A stretch of 64,000 nt of DNA from Bradyrhizobium canariense (GTDB lineage Bacteria; Pseudomonadota; Alphaproteobacteria; Rhizobiales; Xanthobacteraceae): contig NZ_JAFCKJ010000020.1 in the NCBI RefSeq assembly GCF_018130465.1, positions 31,628 through 95,627 of the forward strand, in the 5' to 3' direction. Positions 63,272 through 64,000 of this stretch are shown here, piece by piece (the stretch's first letter is position 1; each line of letters starts with the position of its first letter). A model generated the notes under the pieces. It saw nothing but the letters and a program-made list of their open reading frames with translations. It did no database searches and was not told the DNA's origin. The position numbers and the translations under genes were made by a program.

Positions 63272-63685
63272 ATGAGTGATGGACCGATGATTTCCGCAGC
63301 CGGCCGCAAACTTGCGCTGGCCGCGTTCGCAAGCCTGGTATTGGTGACGGCCTCTACTGCCCCTTCAGCTGCGACCTCGTCCACGCTTCCGGCCAAGGCT
63401 GACAAGGCTGACGAGGCTGTTGCCGCGGGTCCGGCCGCGTCCAGTGCCACCGATTTCAGCGCCGCGCGCCGCCACCGCTATTATCGACGAGGTCCGAACG
63501 CTGCAGGCCTCGCCTTCATGGGCGTGGCGGCAGGTCTGATCGGCGGCGCGATCGCAGAGAGCAGGCGTCAAGAGTACTACGAGGACCACTATTACTATGG
63601 TGGCCAGCGTCCTTACTACGGCGGGCAAGGTTATTACGGCGGCGGTCCTTACTACGGTCAGCGCGGCTATTACCAGCCATACTAG
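63272..63685 (+). CDS. Exported glycine/tyrosine-rich small protein
   Basis: 137 residues. Signal region GRKLALAAFASLVLVTASTAPSAA, then a disordered Ala/Asp-rich part and RRHRYYRRGPNAAGLAFMGVAAGLIGGAIAESRR, which looks like a short membrane or lipid-binding helix. The last 40 residues are repeats of Tyr-Tyr-Gly-Gly (PYYGGQGYYGGGPYYGQ). Similar low-complexity exported proteins occur in rhizobia, with unknown role, possibly at the cell surface. A strong terminator follows. Confidence 0.65.
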   Translation: MSDGPMISAAGRKLALAAFASLVLVTASTAPSAATSSTLPAKADKADEAVAAGPAASSATDFSAARRHRYYRRGPNAAGLAFMGVAAGLIGGAIAESRRQEYYEDHYYYGGQRPYYGGQGYYGGGPYYGQRGYYQPY

Positions 63686-63769
63686 GCGACCGTTGTCGCC
63701 ATAGGCTGGACAGGCCGCGATCCGGGGTCGTCATCGGCCCGATCTGCGGGAAGCCCGCCGGATTTCGCC

Positions 63770-63800
63770 AAAGGGGCGGTGCTTTGCACCGCCCCTTTTT
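63770..63800 (+). terminator. Rho-independent terminator
   Basis: Stem AAAGGGGCGGTGC (63770-63782) with GCACCGCCCCTTT (63786-63798), loop TTT, tail TT. The A run on the left also makes it usable from the other strand. It lies 85 bases past the stop at 63685. Confidence 0.88.
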
Positions 63801-64000
63801 GTTGCTTTCCGGCAACGGGTTCCCCTGCGTCCACTCTGCGTCGCCCTTCTGTCAATCCATACGCACAAAAAGATTCCGCTTTACCGAAATTCGGAAATGG
63901 CGTATGTGTCGCCCATCCCGGCCCATCCTTGAGGGGCGATCTTGTGGTCGTCATGTTCGCGAGCCGGGCTTGCGGTGGACGCGGCAGCGTTCGGGTGCGA
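63801..64000. repeat. Probable start of a multicopy non-coding repeat, cut by window end
   Basis: About 200 bases without a gene. From roughly 63930 the sequence GAGGGGCGATCTTGTGGTCG and GCGGTGGACGCGGCAGCG resembles a large intergenic repeat I recall from many Bradyrhizobium and Rhodopseudomonas loci. Only its beginning is here, and the match is from memory. Confidence 0.3.

Noticed and set aside
63682-63954. 90-codon minus-strand frame at the window end
   Set aside because: It runs through the terminator hairpin and has no ribosome site or family.

Overview
The window is high-GC alphaproteobacterial chromosome. Gene content, codon use and the palindromic intergenic repeats fit Bradyrhizobium or a close relative in the Nitrobacteraceae. 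This is inferred from family knowledge; no rRNA or tRNA gene is present to confirm it.

The core, about 5.5 to 44.1 kb, is a large lanthanide-dependent alcohol oxidation island. It holds three periplasmic PQQ dehydrogenases (6277-8025, 14429-16234 = XoxF, 21930-23594). All three carry the Asp-x-Asp pair that marks rare-earth-using enzymes. No calcium-type MxaF is present. Around them lie the XoxG cytochrome, a second small cytochrome c, an MxaJ-like binding protein, a lanmodulin homologue (23938-24330), an orphan pqqA (24501-24581), an unrecognised outer-membrane-type protein, and an IorAB-like periplasmic molybdenum hydroxylase. The glutathione formaldehyde pathway is also present (gfa and adhC at 12.0-13.8 kb, fghA at 38.4 kb). 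Further on come the quinoprotein-associated set (SoxYZ-like carrier, zinc metallohydrolase, MoxJ-like protein, Cys/Cys-Trp rhodanese-like protein), a lut-type ABC/beta-propeller operon (33.4-37.8 kb), a LuxR/HisKA_3 two-component pair, and a TonB-dependent receptor (41627-44134) that is the best candidate for outer-membrane metal or metallophore uptake. Together these would capture lanthanide, mature PQQ enzymes, oxidise alcohols to aldehydes, pass electrons to cytochrome c or possibly a Rieske protein, and detoxify formaldehyde.

Left flank (0-5.2 kb): the end of a tungstate-type ABC permease, a HisC-like aminotransferase, a D-2-hydroxyacid dehydrogenase, a 3-hydroxybutyryl-CoA dehydrogenase and a group III truncated haemoglobin. 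Inside the island, 17.8-20.5 kb carries unrelated genes: a small membrane protein, a frameshifted Bug receptor and a FUSC transporter.

Right flank (44.2-64 kb): a run of small hypothetical genes; a GntR-controlled aromatic ring-cleavage operon (VOC dioxygenase, flavin monooxygenase, FAH-family hydrolase, Bug receptor); a Tat-exported GH1 beta-glucosidase with a duplicated remnant of its leader at 46.5 kb; a thiolase; HU; a lon-hsp20 stress pair; a DUF892 protein; a frameshifted marC; a class II aldolase; a ClC channel; and small membrane or secreted proteins. Two genes (18343-19331 and 59424-60049) each need one inserted base to restore the family sequence. These are either real decay or assembly errors.
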